Shown here in pieces: positions 15,178-22,645 of a DNA stretch of 36,192 nucleotides. Within the stretch, counting starts at the first letter, position 1, and the number at the start of each line of letters is the position of its first letter. The position numbers and the translations under genes are program-made. Source of the stretch: CAJXCL01 sp036011265. GTDB taxonomy: Bacteria > Nitrospinota > Nitrospinia > CAJXCL01. Below the pieces are notes generated by a model. That model ran no database searches, had not been told where the DNA came from, and worked only from the letters and a program-made list of their open reading frames with translations. Location: NCBI GenBank assembly GCA_036011265.1, contig DASCNB010000201.1, forward strand, positions 1 through 36,192, given 5' to 3'.

Positions 15178-16485
15178 CTAATCACTTTCAACAGCAAGTG
15201 GTTTTTTTTCTATTTCCGTTTTCTTTATTGCCACCCCATCGACTTCCTCCGGGAGTTCAATCTGATGGTCTTCGCTAAACTGATAATCTTTAAATACATG
15301 TTCAGCAGTAAGCAATTGATATGTCCCACCCGGTAACTTACAGGTAGTGTCTTTTAACCGGTGTACAGTATGGCCACATGTCCAGCATTGATAAATCTGC
15401 ATATGTGTGCATAGACAAATTTTATCTTTAACAAGAAAACGTTCTCCATTATTTCTATCCAAACCATCAAAATAAGCTTTAAGGTAAGCACAGTCTCCAT
15501 TTCTATCCAATAAGTACCCTAAAGCTTCACAGTTTGGTCTTGTTTTGGCCCTTAGTCCCGGAGATTGTAAAAGCATGCGCATAGGATAGCCGGTTGGAGA
15601 AACGGTATTAACAACAACATTTTCTTCTTCCGCTTTAAAATACTGCTGTTTCACAGAGTCCGGAAGCCCTGACTCATGAGTTACTGTGAACCGTGTTGCT
15701 ACCTGGATGGCTGAAGCTCCTAACTGCATAAATTCAACACCGTCTGTGCCTGTGAAGATCCCTCCCGCAGCAATGACAGGAATCTTGAGATCTTCTTTTT
15801 CTAAAAAAAATAAAACTTCTCTTACAATAGTTTTTAAATCATACTGCTTCCAATTATCGGCATCAAAGCCAATATGTCCGCCTGCTAAGGGACCTTCAAC
15901 AATAACATAATCGGGATGACGTTTTAATCTGGATGCACGACGAAGAAAAAGTTTTAAAGCCCTGGCAGAAGAAACAATAATTCCAAATTTAACATCACGA
16001 AAACGGGCATGGTGCTGGACCAATGCTAAAGATTGCAAATGAAGCCCTGCGCTCAGGCTAATGCCATCGATTCCAGCATCCATAGCTGCAGTTAAACGTG
16101 TTTTTAATGTTTCTCGTGGGTTATTCATTGTCAGTTTTTCCATACAGTTAAGGAAAATAGCCCCTTCTCCTTGCTTGGATTCCATGGTTTTACTGACATA
16201 TAGCCGCTGTGCTTCAGCTAATTCATCCAGATCAAAGTGAACTCCTGATTTGTCTCTGTTTTTAATATTCGATTTAAAGCGTTCCCTTTTCTTTTTAACA
16301 AATTGGGTACCGGAACATTGATCAGAAACAGCAGGTGATTCTGCATCTGTAATGTGCCCAATACCTCCTAATCTTGCAGCTTCAACAGCAAGTTCCAATG
16401 TGGAAATATTTACACCCATGCCGCCTACAATAATTGGCAGAAACTCTTTATCACCAAGTTTTAATCGAAAATCATCTAATTTCAT
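15178..16485 (-). CDS. Nitronate monooxygenase-family (2-nitropropane dioxygenase-like) flavoprotein
   Basis: 435 residues, TIM-barrel type. The family's FMN-binding elements are visible: IIVGGMGVNISTLELAVEAA near the N-terminus, IVEGPLAGGHIGFD in the centre, and IPVIAAGGIFTGTDGVEFMQ with LGASAIQVATRF for the phosphate site. Known members oxidise nitronates with O2, or act as enoyl reductases in lipid pathways, so the reaction here is uncertain. The catalytic His region of NMO corresponds to GGHIG. The C-terminal part is unusual in being Cys-rich: Cys319, 332, 357, 359, 367, 370 and 382, including CLCTHMQIYQCWTC, which could bind zinc or an Fe-S cluster. It is a single gene with no operon partner and no evident Shine-Dalgarno. 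Confidence 0.88.
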   Translation of the reverse strand: MKLDDFRLKLGDKEFLPIIVGGMGVNISTLELAVEAARLGGIGHITDAESPAVSDQCSGTQFVKKKRERFKSNIKNRDKSGVHFDLDELAEAQRLYVSKTMESKQGEGAIFLNCMEKLTMNNPRETLKTRLTAAMDAGIDGISLSAGLHLQSLALVQHHARFRDVKFGIIVSSARALKLFLRRASRLKRHPDYVIVEGPLAGGHIGFDADNWKQYDLKTIVREVLFFLEKEDLKIPVIAAGGIFTGTDGVEFMQLGASAIQVATRFTVTHESGLPDSVKQQYFKAEEENVVVNTVSPTGYPMRMLLQSPGLRAKTRPNCEALGYLLDRNGDCAYLKAYFDGLDRNNGERFLVKDKICLCTHMQIYQCWTCGHTVHRLKDTTCKLPGGTYQLLTAEHVFKDYQFSEDHQIELPEEVDGVAIKKTEIEKKPLAVESD

Positions 16486-16821
16486 AATTGGTTAGTCCAA
16501 AGTATATTTACTGTTATTACGTGGGTTTTATTTTGACCAACGAATAATATATGAGTTAACTTTACAAGTTATCACAAACAATTTTGCATTGCCAATACCT
16601 TATTATTTCGGATCCGAAATATCATTTTCAGATATTTGGAGGAGAAATAAAAGTAGAAAATTTTACCCGGAGTTTTCTGATATCTTTTCTGTTTTTAATT
16701 TTTGTGTTTTTTAGTTCCACTGCAACTTTTAAATAACTTAAGTTTTTGATATAATTTGTTGTGCTTGAAATAGATAAGCGTATGTTATTGGTCATGAACT
16801 TTAATAACAGGAGAATAGATT
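16486..16821. other. AT-rich intergenic region between divergent genes
   Basis: No gene is seen in these 336 nt. A TATAAT at 16750-16755 could be a -10 box for the nitrobindin-like gene, but no good -35 box stands at the right distance. AGGAG at 16810-16814 is the ribosome-binding site of that gene. Confidence 0.35.
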
Positions 16822-17391
16822 ATGAATGAAACAAACTTTATTGATGGCGTGAATTATGGGCCTTTGGCGTCTTTAGCAGGTAGATGGGAGGGAGATAAGG
16901 GCAAAGACCTGGCTCCGGAACCGGATGGTGAACAAGAGACCCCTTATTATGAAACTCTTACGTTTGAAGCTATTGGCGATGTAACGAACGCAGAATCCCA
17001 GACTTTATCCGTCCTGCGCTACCATCAGGTAGTTAGCAAAAAGTCGGATAACCAAATTTTTCATGATGAAACAGGCTATTGGATGTGGGATCCAAAGACG
17101 GATACCATTATGCATTCTCTGGTAATACCCCGCGGCGTCTGCGTACTGGCAGGCGGGAAAGCAAATTCTGCCGGAGGACCGGCTACGGTCCTTGACGTTA
17201 AGGCTGTTTCAGGTGATAAGGATTGGGGAATTATACAATCTCCCTTTATGCAGGAAAAAGCTAAAACAGTTGAATTTAGGCATAACATCTCGATAGAAGG
17301 AGATGAGCTTACCTATTCCGAAACCACGGTGTTGGAGATATACAGTAAGACTTTTGACCACACGGACAGTAACACATTAAAACGCGGTTGA
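16822..17391 (+). CDS. Nitrobindin-like haem-binding beta-barrel protein (THAP4/DUF1794 family)
   Basis: 189 residues, no signal peptide. The N-terminal GPLASLAGRWEGDKGKDLAP contains the family GxWxG motif. It is followed by EQETPYYETLTFEAIGDVTN, the LRYHQVV strand, HDETGYWMWDP and the VIPRGVCVLAGG segment, all typical of bacterial haem-binding beta-barrel proteins of about 190 residues. Related nitrobindins bind ferric haem and act on NO or peroxynitrite. Whether this subgroup binds haem cannot be read from sequence alone. The start follows AGGAG with 7 nt spacing. It is monocistronic, and the next gene is preceded by its own terminator. Confidence 0.85.
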   Translation: MNETNFIDGVNYGPLASLAGRWEGDKGKDLAPEPDGEQETPYYETLTFEAIGDVTNAESQTLSVLRYHQVVSKKSDNQIFHDETGYWMWDPKTDTIMHSLVIPRGVCVLAGGKANSAGGPATVLDVKAVSGDKDWGIIQSPFMQEKAKTVEFRHNISIEGDELTYSETTVLEIYSKTFDHTDSNTLKRG

Positions 17392-17420
17392 TTTTTCTTA
17401 ACAGGGAGCACCTATTAAAA

Positions 17421-17472
17421 GGAAGGTTGTCCCCAAATAGCGCTCATTTAGGGAGCAAGCAAGGACAAACAT
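17421..17472 (+). repeat. GGAAGGTTGTCCCC repeat, copy 2
   Basis: Partner of 14100-14150, in the same orientation. It begins 30 nt after the nitrobindin-like stop codon. The 348-nt gap 17392-17739 holds this repeat, the CACACCCC repeat and a terminator, and no gene. Confidence 0.65.
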
Positions 17473-17482
17473 ATTGTCAACC

Positions 17483-17556
17483 ACACACCCCGCTGCCGAG
17501 GGCTTCACCCTTCGGCTTTGCTCAGGACAAGCCCCCTCTTGGCAAAGAGGAATTTA
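17483..17556 (+). repeat. Dispersed intergenic repeat, CACACCCCGC family, copy 2
   Basis: Best preserved copy. CACACCCCGC is followed by a GCCGAGGGC variable part, ACCCTTCGGCTTTG, CTCAGGACAAG, CCCCTCTTGGCAAAGAGG and AATTTA. Its 3' half can fold (CCTCTTGGCAAAGAGG). Compare 7761-7829 on the opposite strand and 32991-33059. Confidence 0.65.
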
Positions 17557-17661
17557 TCTGCAAACTTTCAAATGGTACATCTTTTTGGCATTATTTCTAT
17601 TTTTCCCCATTAACCTTAAAAATGATATCATTAAGAATTAATCTTTATAGAATTACAAACC

Positions 17662-17694
17662 AGGAGTATGGTAAAAGAATACTCCTTTTTATTT
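17662..17694 (+). terminator. Rho-independent terminator upstream of the MORN-repeat gene
   Basis: AGGAGTAT (17662-17669) pairs perfectly with ATACTCCT (17679-17686) over a 9-nt loop, followed by a T-rich tract. It lies 270 nt after the nitrobindin-like gene and 46 nt before the chosen MORN-gene start. A longer MORN-gene reading frame would begin inside this hairpin, which argues against that upstream ATG. Confidence 0.8.
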
Positions 17695-17739
17695 TGGAAT
17701 GACGATGCATTTTTTTTTAAATCCTATCAAGGAACGAAA

Positions 17740-18381
17740 ATGAGAAGTCCAATATCATTTGTTATCATTTTGGTCTGTCTATTTATAGATATTATCTCTG
17801 TTTCTGCTGAAGTAAAGAAGGAATACTATCCAAGTGGAAAATTAAGATCAGAAGTAAATATTATAAATGGGAAACAGGAAGGCACTGGAAAAGACTATTA
17901 TGAAAGTGGAAGAATAAGAATAGAAAGAAATTTCAAAAATGGCAAATGGGATGGCGTTGTTAAAGTTTACTATCCAGATGGGAAATTAGAATCAGAAGGA
18001 AGTTTTTCAAATGGCAAACAGGAAGGTGTTGCTAAACGATACTATGAAAGTGGAAAATTAAAATCGGAAACGAATTTCACAAATGACAAACTGGAAGGTG
18101 TTGATAAGCGATACTATGAAAGTGGAAATATAGCAGGAAAAATTAATTATAAAAATGGTAAAAAAGAGGGCGTTTCTAAAATGTATTATGAAGGAAAAAA
18201 GCTCCTGTCAGAATTAAATTTTATTAATGGAAAACTGGAAGGAATTACTAAAGGCTATTATAAAAACGGTAATGTTGAGTATGTTGATTCTTACAAGAAT
18301 GGACTTAGAATCAGAAGAAAGTATTATAATGAAAATGGGAAGTTGAAGTTTGACCGGACCTATCAAGGCTTGGATGAGTAA
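17740..18381 (+). CDS. Secreted MORN-type (YwqK-like) repeat protein
   Basis: 213 residues from the ATG at 17740, which has AAGGAA 5 nt upstream and begins a signal peptide (about 1-22, ending SVSA). An in-frame ATG at 17668 lies inside a terminator and is rejected. The mature part is seven or eight repeats of about 23 residues with the pattern YYESGKLKSE-x-NF-x-NGK-x-EG. This is the MORN_2/YwqK consensus, which forms an extended beta-hairpin ladder. Such proteins are often labelled antitoxin-like by automatic annotation, but the evidence for that is thin. Here the export signal suggests a periplasmic or surface role, perhaps binding or scaffolding. The codon pattern is AT-rich, and no partner gene is adjacent. 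Confidence 0.85.
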   Translation: MRSPISFVIILVCLFIDIISVSAEVKKEYYPSGKLRSEVNIINGKQEGTGKDYYESGRIRIERNFKNGKWDGVVKVYYPDGKLESEGSFSNGKQEGVAKRYYESGKLKSETNFTNDKLEGVDKRYYESGNIAGKINYKNGKKEGVSKMYYEGKKLLSELNFINGKLEGITKGYYKNGNVEYVDSYKNGLRIRRKYYNENGKLKFDRTYQGLDE

Positions 18382-18445
18382 CGGGATTTGATCAGGGGAC
18401 ATCATACCAATTTATTTTCCATGTGAGAAAGTAAATTTTTTTTAT

Positions 18446-20032
18446 TCACGAATGTTCGACATATTTTAAAAAACGAATATTAGGCCAGTCTTTTTGCCTT
18501 TTTTCTATATGCCAATCACTTTCTGCCAGGTAGGTTAGATGGTTTTCCGCGTCTAAGGCGAGATTATGCGCGTTCTGGAATTTGAATTGTTCCAATTTTT
18601 TAGGGTCATCTGCTTCTATCCAACGTGCTGCTTTAAATATTGTAGGCTCAGCACTTCCTTCTACCCTATATTCTGCCTTCAGACGCGCAATAACAACTTC
18701 GAACTGAAGGATTCCTACTACTCCAATGATATAATCCGAAGTATTTAACCTCTGAAATAGTTGTAGGGTACCCTCTTCGGCTAACTGCTTGAGTCCTACT
18801 TGAAGTGATTTAGACTTTATAGGATCGAGAAGCTTTACGCGCCAGAAATGTTCCGGAGCAAAGTTCGGAATTCCGAGAAAATTGAGTTTCTCTCCCTCTG
18901 TAAATGTATCTCCTATTTTAATAGTTCCATGGTTGGGTATTCCAATAATGTCTCCCGCAAAAGCCTCCTCAGTAACAGCTCTTTCCCTGGCCAGGAATGT
19001 AATTGCGTTTCTTGTTGCTATTTTTTTGTTGGACCTGAGGTGAGAGAGTTTCATCCCTCTTGTATATTTTCCTGAGCAAATGCGCAGAAAGGCAATTCTA
19101 TCTCTATGCGCGGGGTCCATATTGGCCTGTATTTTGAACGTAAATCCGGAAAAGTTTTTTTCATAGGGATCGATTTTTCTTTCTTTACAGTCTCTCGGTT
19201 GAGGGGTAGGAGCTAAATGAATAAAACTGTCCAGGAGTTCTTTTACTCCAAAATTATTAATAGCGCTTCCAAAAAAGACAGGTGTTTGTAAACCTCTCCG
19301 GAAGTGATCAAGATTAAACAGATGAGAAGCTTCGTTTATAAGTTCTATATCTTCCCTCAGGTCATCTGCCTGTTTATCAAGGTTTTGGTCTAAAAGAGGA
19401 TCATCGAGGCCGTTGATCATGACTCCTTCTTTGATCTTGCCATGATGGGTTGAAGAAAAAAGATGGAGCTGGTTTTTTTTTAGATGATAAACCCCCTTAA
19501 ATAGTTTTCCCATTCCAATAGGCCAGGTAAAAGGGCAACATTCTAAAGCAAGGTCCTTTTCAATAATTTCTAAAAGCTCGAGAGGAGGGAGTCCCTCACG
19601 GTCCAGTTTGTTAATAAAGGTGATGATTGGAATGTCTCTAAGGCGGCAAATTTCAAAGAGTTTTCTTGTCCGCGTTTCAACTCCTTTCGCGGAGTCGATA
19701 ACCATAAGAGCGGAATCTACAGCGGTCAAAACTCTATAAGTATCTTCACTAAAATCTTCATGTCCCGGTGTATCAAGAAGGGTTATCTCCGAGTTATCAT
19801 AAAAAAACTTCATTACTGAAGTAGAAACAGAGATTCCCCTCTCTTTTTCGATGGCCATCCAGTCCGACCTGGCATGTTGTGAGGATCTTTTTGCCTTAAC
19901 CGCTCCAGCCATCTGGATAGCCCCGCCAAAAAGAAGTAGTTTTTCTGTAATTGTTGTTTTCCCGGCATCAGGATGACTGATGATGGCAAAAGTTTTTCGA
20001 GATTCAATTTCTTTTTTGTAATTTTTTTTCAT
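18446..20032 (-). CDS. prfC: Peptide chain release factor 3
   Basis: 528 residues, matching the usual RF3 length. GTPase motifs are all present: G1 SHPDAGKTT (19-27), the switch region with KERGISVSTSVMKF, G3 DTPGHEDFSEDTYR and G4 FINKLDREG. RF3-specific stretches include GGAIQMAGAVKAKRSSQHARSDW and the C-terminal VVGILQFEVVIARLKAEY. The protein is a cytoplasmic translational GTPase that recycles RF1/RF2 from the ribosome after termination. It is followed on the minus strand by convergent noncoding sequence and preceded, 21 nt upstream, by the helical unknown gene, so the two are probably co-transcribed. No clear Shine-Dalgarno is visible. Confidence 0.97.
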   Translation of the reverse strand: MKKNYKKEIESRKTFAIISHPDAGKTTITEKLLLFGGAIQMAGAVKAKRSSQHARSDWMAIEKERGISVSTSVMKFFYDNSEITLLDTPGHEDFSEDTYRVLTAVDSALMVIDSAKGVETRTRKLFEICRLRDIPIITFINKLDREGLPPLELLEIIEKDLALECCPFTWPIGMGKLFKGVYHLKKNQLHLFSSTHHGKIKEGVMINGLDDPLLDQNLDKQADDLREDIELINEASHLFNLDHFRRGLQTPVFFGSAINNFGVKELLDSFIHLAPTPQPRDCKERKIDPYEKNFSGFTFKIQANMDPAHRDRIAFLRICSGKYTRGMKLSHLRSNKKIATRNAITFLARERAVTEEAFAGDIIGIPNHGTIKIGDTFTEGEKLNFLGIPNFAPEHFWRVKLLDPIKSKSLQVGLKQLAEEGTLQLFQRLNTSDYIIGVVGILQFEVVIARLKAEYRVEGSAEPTIFKAARWIEADDPKKLEQFKFQNAHNLALDAENHLTYLAESDWHIEKRQKDWPNIRFLKYVEHS

Positions 20033-20053
20033 ATCTAATTCCGGAGAGAAGAA

Positions 20054-20635
20054 TCAATGAACTGTCGGTCCGGGACTTTTCATGATTTTCTTTATTTCAC
20101 TTCGGATTTCGATCAGGACGTCCTGACCCTTTCCTTTTTCAACCTTCTCTAATCCCACATCAATAATATGGAGGGCTTTTTCAAGATAACCGTTATCTCC
20201 GGCAAAACAGGCGTCTGCAATACAATCGTTTATATCCTCAAATTGATAGACTCTATTCATAAGGAGTTTAAACTCTTTTTCAAAAAAAGAGATATATTCT
20301 TCACTGTTGGGATGGTCCCTTCCTATAGCGTGAATATGTTCGGTCAGTTCCCTCATAGCTCCGTATAGTGTCCCAGTCGGGATCGTTTCTTCCTGGACCC
20401 CCTGTTTAAGATGAGGATACCCAATAATAATAAACTGAGCGGCCCTCTGATGATTTTTCGAATAATTATAAATGGCCTGAAACATTCCGATAAAATCCTT
20501 TAACGTCGATTTGTCATCATTAGACTGAGTGACGAAATCATCTACTGCCAGGTCGGCAAGTTTAACGGCCTCCTCAAAATTTTGTTTTTTCCAAGTCTTC
20601 TCTATCTTTGTTAGTCTCTTTTTTAAGTCTGTCAT
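20054..20635 (-). CDS. Hypothetical helical protein upstream of prfC
   Basis: 193 residues from the ATG at 20635, preferred over 20641 because AGGGAG lies 7 nt before it but only 1 nt before the other. I do not recognise a family. The sequence is almost wholly helical, charged and soluble, with no signal peptide or membrane segment. It begins DLKKRLTKIEKTWKKQNFEE and contains paired helices such as FEEAVKLADLAVDDF and YLEKALHIIDVGLEKVEKG that resemble TPR-like hairpins. Cysteines appear in DCIADACFAGD. The 21-nt gap to prfC suggests co-transcription, which offers a weak hint of a translation-related or general stress role. Confidence 0.7.
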   Translation of the reverse strand: MTDLKKRLTKIEKTWKKQNFEEAVKLADLAVDDFVTQSNDDKSTLKDFIGMFQAIYNYSKNHQRAAQFIIIGYPHLKQGVQEETIPTGTLYGAMRELTEHIHAIGRDHPNSEEYISFFEKEFKLLMNRVYQFEDINDCIADACFAGDNGYLEKALHIIDVGLEKVEKGKGQDVLIEIRSEIKKIMKSPGPTVH

Positions 20636-20884
20636 AACCATTCTCCCTTAAATGGTACCAAGCATATTTTAAGAACAAATGCCATTGTAACAAAATAACC
20701 GTTCGTTTCAAAAAAAGGTATTCCTGGACATAGAGATGTGAATCCAAAATTTGCATTTTAAAACATCATTGATTTAAATTTTGCTTTAAAGTATATTAGG
20801 AAAATAATGCGGGCTAATAGGGTGAATTTATACGCTCCAAACTTAGCTATTCTTCTAATGAAAAACTAACTTTTTGGATAGAAC

Positions 20885-21082
20885 ATGATGACAATAACAG
20901 AAGATATGACCATAAACGATGTTGTTACAAAGCATCCCGAAACGCTGAAAGTATTTAACGATTTTAAAGTTGATTCCTGCTGCGGAGGCGCCGAGAGTAT
21001 TGCTACAACGGCGGCAGTTAGTAACGTGAACATTCCTGAACTGATGGAAGCGCTCAACAAAGAAGTCAAGAAAGACTCCTGA
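20885..21082 (+). CDS. Stand-alone DUF542 (RIC/ScdA N-terminal) domain protein
   Basis: 65 residues. The sequence ITEDMTINDVVTKHPETLKV, then FNDFKVDSCCGGAESI, is the DUF542 helical domain with its Cys-Cys pair, which forms the N-terminus of di-iron RIC/ScdA/YtfE proteins. The haemerythrin-like iron domain that normally follows is absent; the frame stops at 21082. In full-length proteins the CC motif supports dimer contacts and Fe-S repair or NO chemistry. A free copy may act as a small thiol partner. The next gene starts 1 nt after the stop, so the pair should be translationally coupled. Either of two consecutive ATG codons (20885, 20888) may be the start. Confidence 0.8.
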   Translation: MMTITEDMTINDVVTKHPETLKVFNDFKVDSCCGGAESIATTAAVSNVNIPELMEALNKEVKKDS

Positions 21083-21083
21083 T

Positions 21084-21722
21084 ATGTTTCATACAAAGTG
21101 GAAACAGGATTTCTACGCCAGGGTCGAGCCGATATCGATGCTTGATCCGTTGAGTTCAGTACTTGGCGCCGTAAATGACGATGAGCCTATATCATACAGC
21201 TATCAGGATTGCATAAAGCTGGCCGGTCACGCTTGCCCTTCCGTATCCACAGCATTCCAACTGACCAAACTCGCGTTAAAAGAACTTTACGGCGAGGAAA
21301 CTCCAGTCCGCGGGAACTTTGAAATTCGATTTGCCGGTGACCGTGAAACAGGCGCCAATGGACCTATAGGGCAGGTCATACAGTTCCTCACAGGAGCAGC
21401 GATAGAAACAGGTTTCCATGGGCTTGGTGGAAAATACTCCCGAGCTAACCTGTTTAAATACGATGAAAACTTAGATGGCGGCACAGGTCTTACGGTGGAA
21501 TTCAAACGTATTGATACGGGTGAAAAGGTTATGGTACAAGCAAACCCGTCAATGGTTCCCCTCTCCAATGAAGAGCAAAGCTATTCCTCATATATGCCGA
21601 ATGTCATTCATGGCACCGCCACGGCTGAGGAGCGGGAGAAATTTTATCTATACTGGCAAGGTAAAAACCGTAAAATACTTCTTGAAGATAACCCGGGAGT
21701 ATTTATTGTCAAACGGATTTAA
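21084..21722 (+). CDS. FmdE-like domain protein
   Basis: 212 residues. The segment LAGHACPSVSTAFQLTKLAL matches the GHxCP... signature of the FmdE family (named for formylmethanofuran dehydrogenase subunit E), followed by the conserved FEIRFAGDRETGANGPIGQV. There is no C-terminal zinc-finger extension and no other formylmethanofuran genes are nearby, so a one-carbon role should not be assumed. The Cys and His residues suggest metal or thiol binding. It begins 1 nt after the DUF542 gene, which also carries a reactive Cys pair. The two probably form one functional unit (inference). It converges on the cupin gene. Confidence 0.82.
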   Translation: MFHTKWKQDFYARVEPISMLDPLSSVLGAVNDDEPISYSYQDCIKLAGHACPSVSTAFQLTKLALKELYGEETPVRGNFEIRFAGDRETGANGPIGQVIQFLTGAAIETGFHGLGGKYSRANLFKYDENLDGGTGLTVEFKRIDTGEKVMVQANPSMVPLSNEEQSYSSYMPNVIHGTATAEEREKFYLYWQGKNRKILLEDNPGVFIVKRI

Positions 21723-21767
21723 CTGCAGTACAGATTCATCATCCCAACAAAAACTTACAAAATATCA

Positions 21768-22067
21768 TCATGAACTTATATGAACAGCAAAGGCAACGAG
21801 GGTTTCAATAGCCTTTATTCCTCTTGATTCACCATCCTCAACAAATATCATATCCCCCTCCGCCACATCTTCGTTTTTTCCCTCTAAAGTCATAACTGCT
21901 TTGCCTTTTACTATGTAAAATATTCCGGTACCACCTGAATGAGGAGCTATTTCCTGTCCTGGATTCATGCATATGAGAGGTACCTTGTGGTTTGGTTTTG
22001 CTCTTAAAATACGCGGAGCAAATGGTTCTGAAAAACTTACTACATCTTTAAATTTAATTATTTTCAT
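21768..22067 (-). CDS. Small single-domain cupin
   Basis: 99 residues forming one cupin barrel. Motif 1 is MNPGQEIAPHSGGTGIFYIV and motif 2 is AEGDMIFVEDGESRGIKAIE. Motif 1 keeps one His and lacks the full HxH pair, and motif 2 lacks its usual His, so metal binding may be weak or lost and the role could be ligand sensing. The start is supported by AAGGAT 8 nt upstream. It is convergent with the FmdE-like gene, and 36 nt downstream of a small hypothetical gene on the same strand. Confidence 0.85.
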   Translation of the reverse strand: MKIIKFKDVVSFSEPFAPRILRAKPNHKVPLICMNPGQEIAPHSGGTGIFYIVKGKAVMTLEGKNEDVAEGDMIFVEDGESRGIKAIETLVAFAVHISS

Positions 22068-22103
22068 TATTCTATCCTTATGAAAGTTTATTTATATGTG
22101 CAT

Positions 22104-22313
22104 CTACTCTTCGAAACTCAAAGTTAGAGCGTTGGTAGACAATACTTCTACGCCAAAAAGGGTTGGAAGGTTTTCTCCCGGGTCGCTACCATAAAGCTGA
22201 TGAAGTTCTCTCCGTAGTTCAATTGCAATATTTTCAGGCAGGTTCACTCCCATGCAATGTTTGCCGTTCTTTTCAAACTCACGAATTAAAATCTTTAGTT
22301 CTTTAAGCGTCAC
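22104..22313 (-). CDS. Small hypothetical protein
   Basis: 69 residues from a GTG at 22313. I do not recognise the family. The composition is protein-like and soluble (LKELKILIREFEKNGKHCMG, then an acidic C-terminus SFEE). It sits 36 nt upstream of the cupin gene on the same strand, so it may be co-transcribed. No strong Shine-Dalgarno is visible. Confidence 0.55.
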   Translation of the reverse strand: MTLKELKILIREFEKNGKHCMGVNLPENIAIELRRELHQLYGSDPGENLPTLFGVEVLSTNALTLSFEE

Positions 22314-22645
22314 ACGTTTATACAGTTATAGTATTGATTTGGCTATTCTACCTTCCCTGCCACTCACTGTATAGTAAATTGTCTCAACCCTTATTTTGAC
22401 AAAAAATTAACCACGAAGAACACAAAGCACATGAAAAAATTCCCTTCTAAAAAGACATGTCCTGAGTATATCGAAGGAGGGGTGTCTCTTTAGAGATGGG
22501 GTGTTTGATAATCTGCCCCCTGTCCCCTGATCTCTGACCTCTTGTCCTGAGCGAAGCCGAAGGGCTGATCCCTGAACCCTGCGCCTACCCTGCAGCCAGG
22601 AGTGGAGGGGCTCTTTTTCATTCGGCGCCCCTACTTTCAAGTTAT
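22314..22645. repeat. Repeat-filled intergenic region upstream of the small hypothetical gene
   Basis: No gene seen. The gap contains ACCACGAAGAACACAAAG (22411-22428), degenerate CCCTGATC tracts (about 22513-22586), GTCCTGAGCGAAGCCGAAGGG as part of the CACACCCC family (about 22544-22564), and a GAGGGGTGTCTC...GAGATGGGGTG inverted arrangement (about 22482-22510). All are relatives of repeats elsewhere in the window. Confidence 0.5.

Noticed and set aside
17668..17739. Upstream ATG extending the MORN-repeat protein by 24 residues
   Set aside because: The ATG lies inside a rho-independent terminator, and the downstream ATG has a good ribosome-binding site and begins a signal peptide.
21084..21722. 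Evidence of formylmethanofuran (one-carbon) metabolism
   Set aside because: Only the FmdE-like domain is present; no other Fmd/Fwd subunits or methanofuran genes are in the window.
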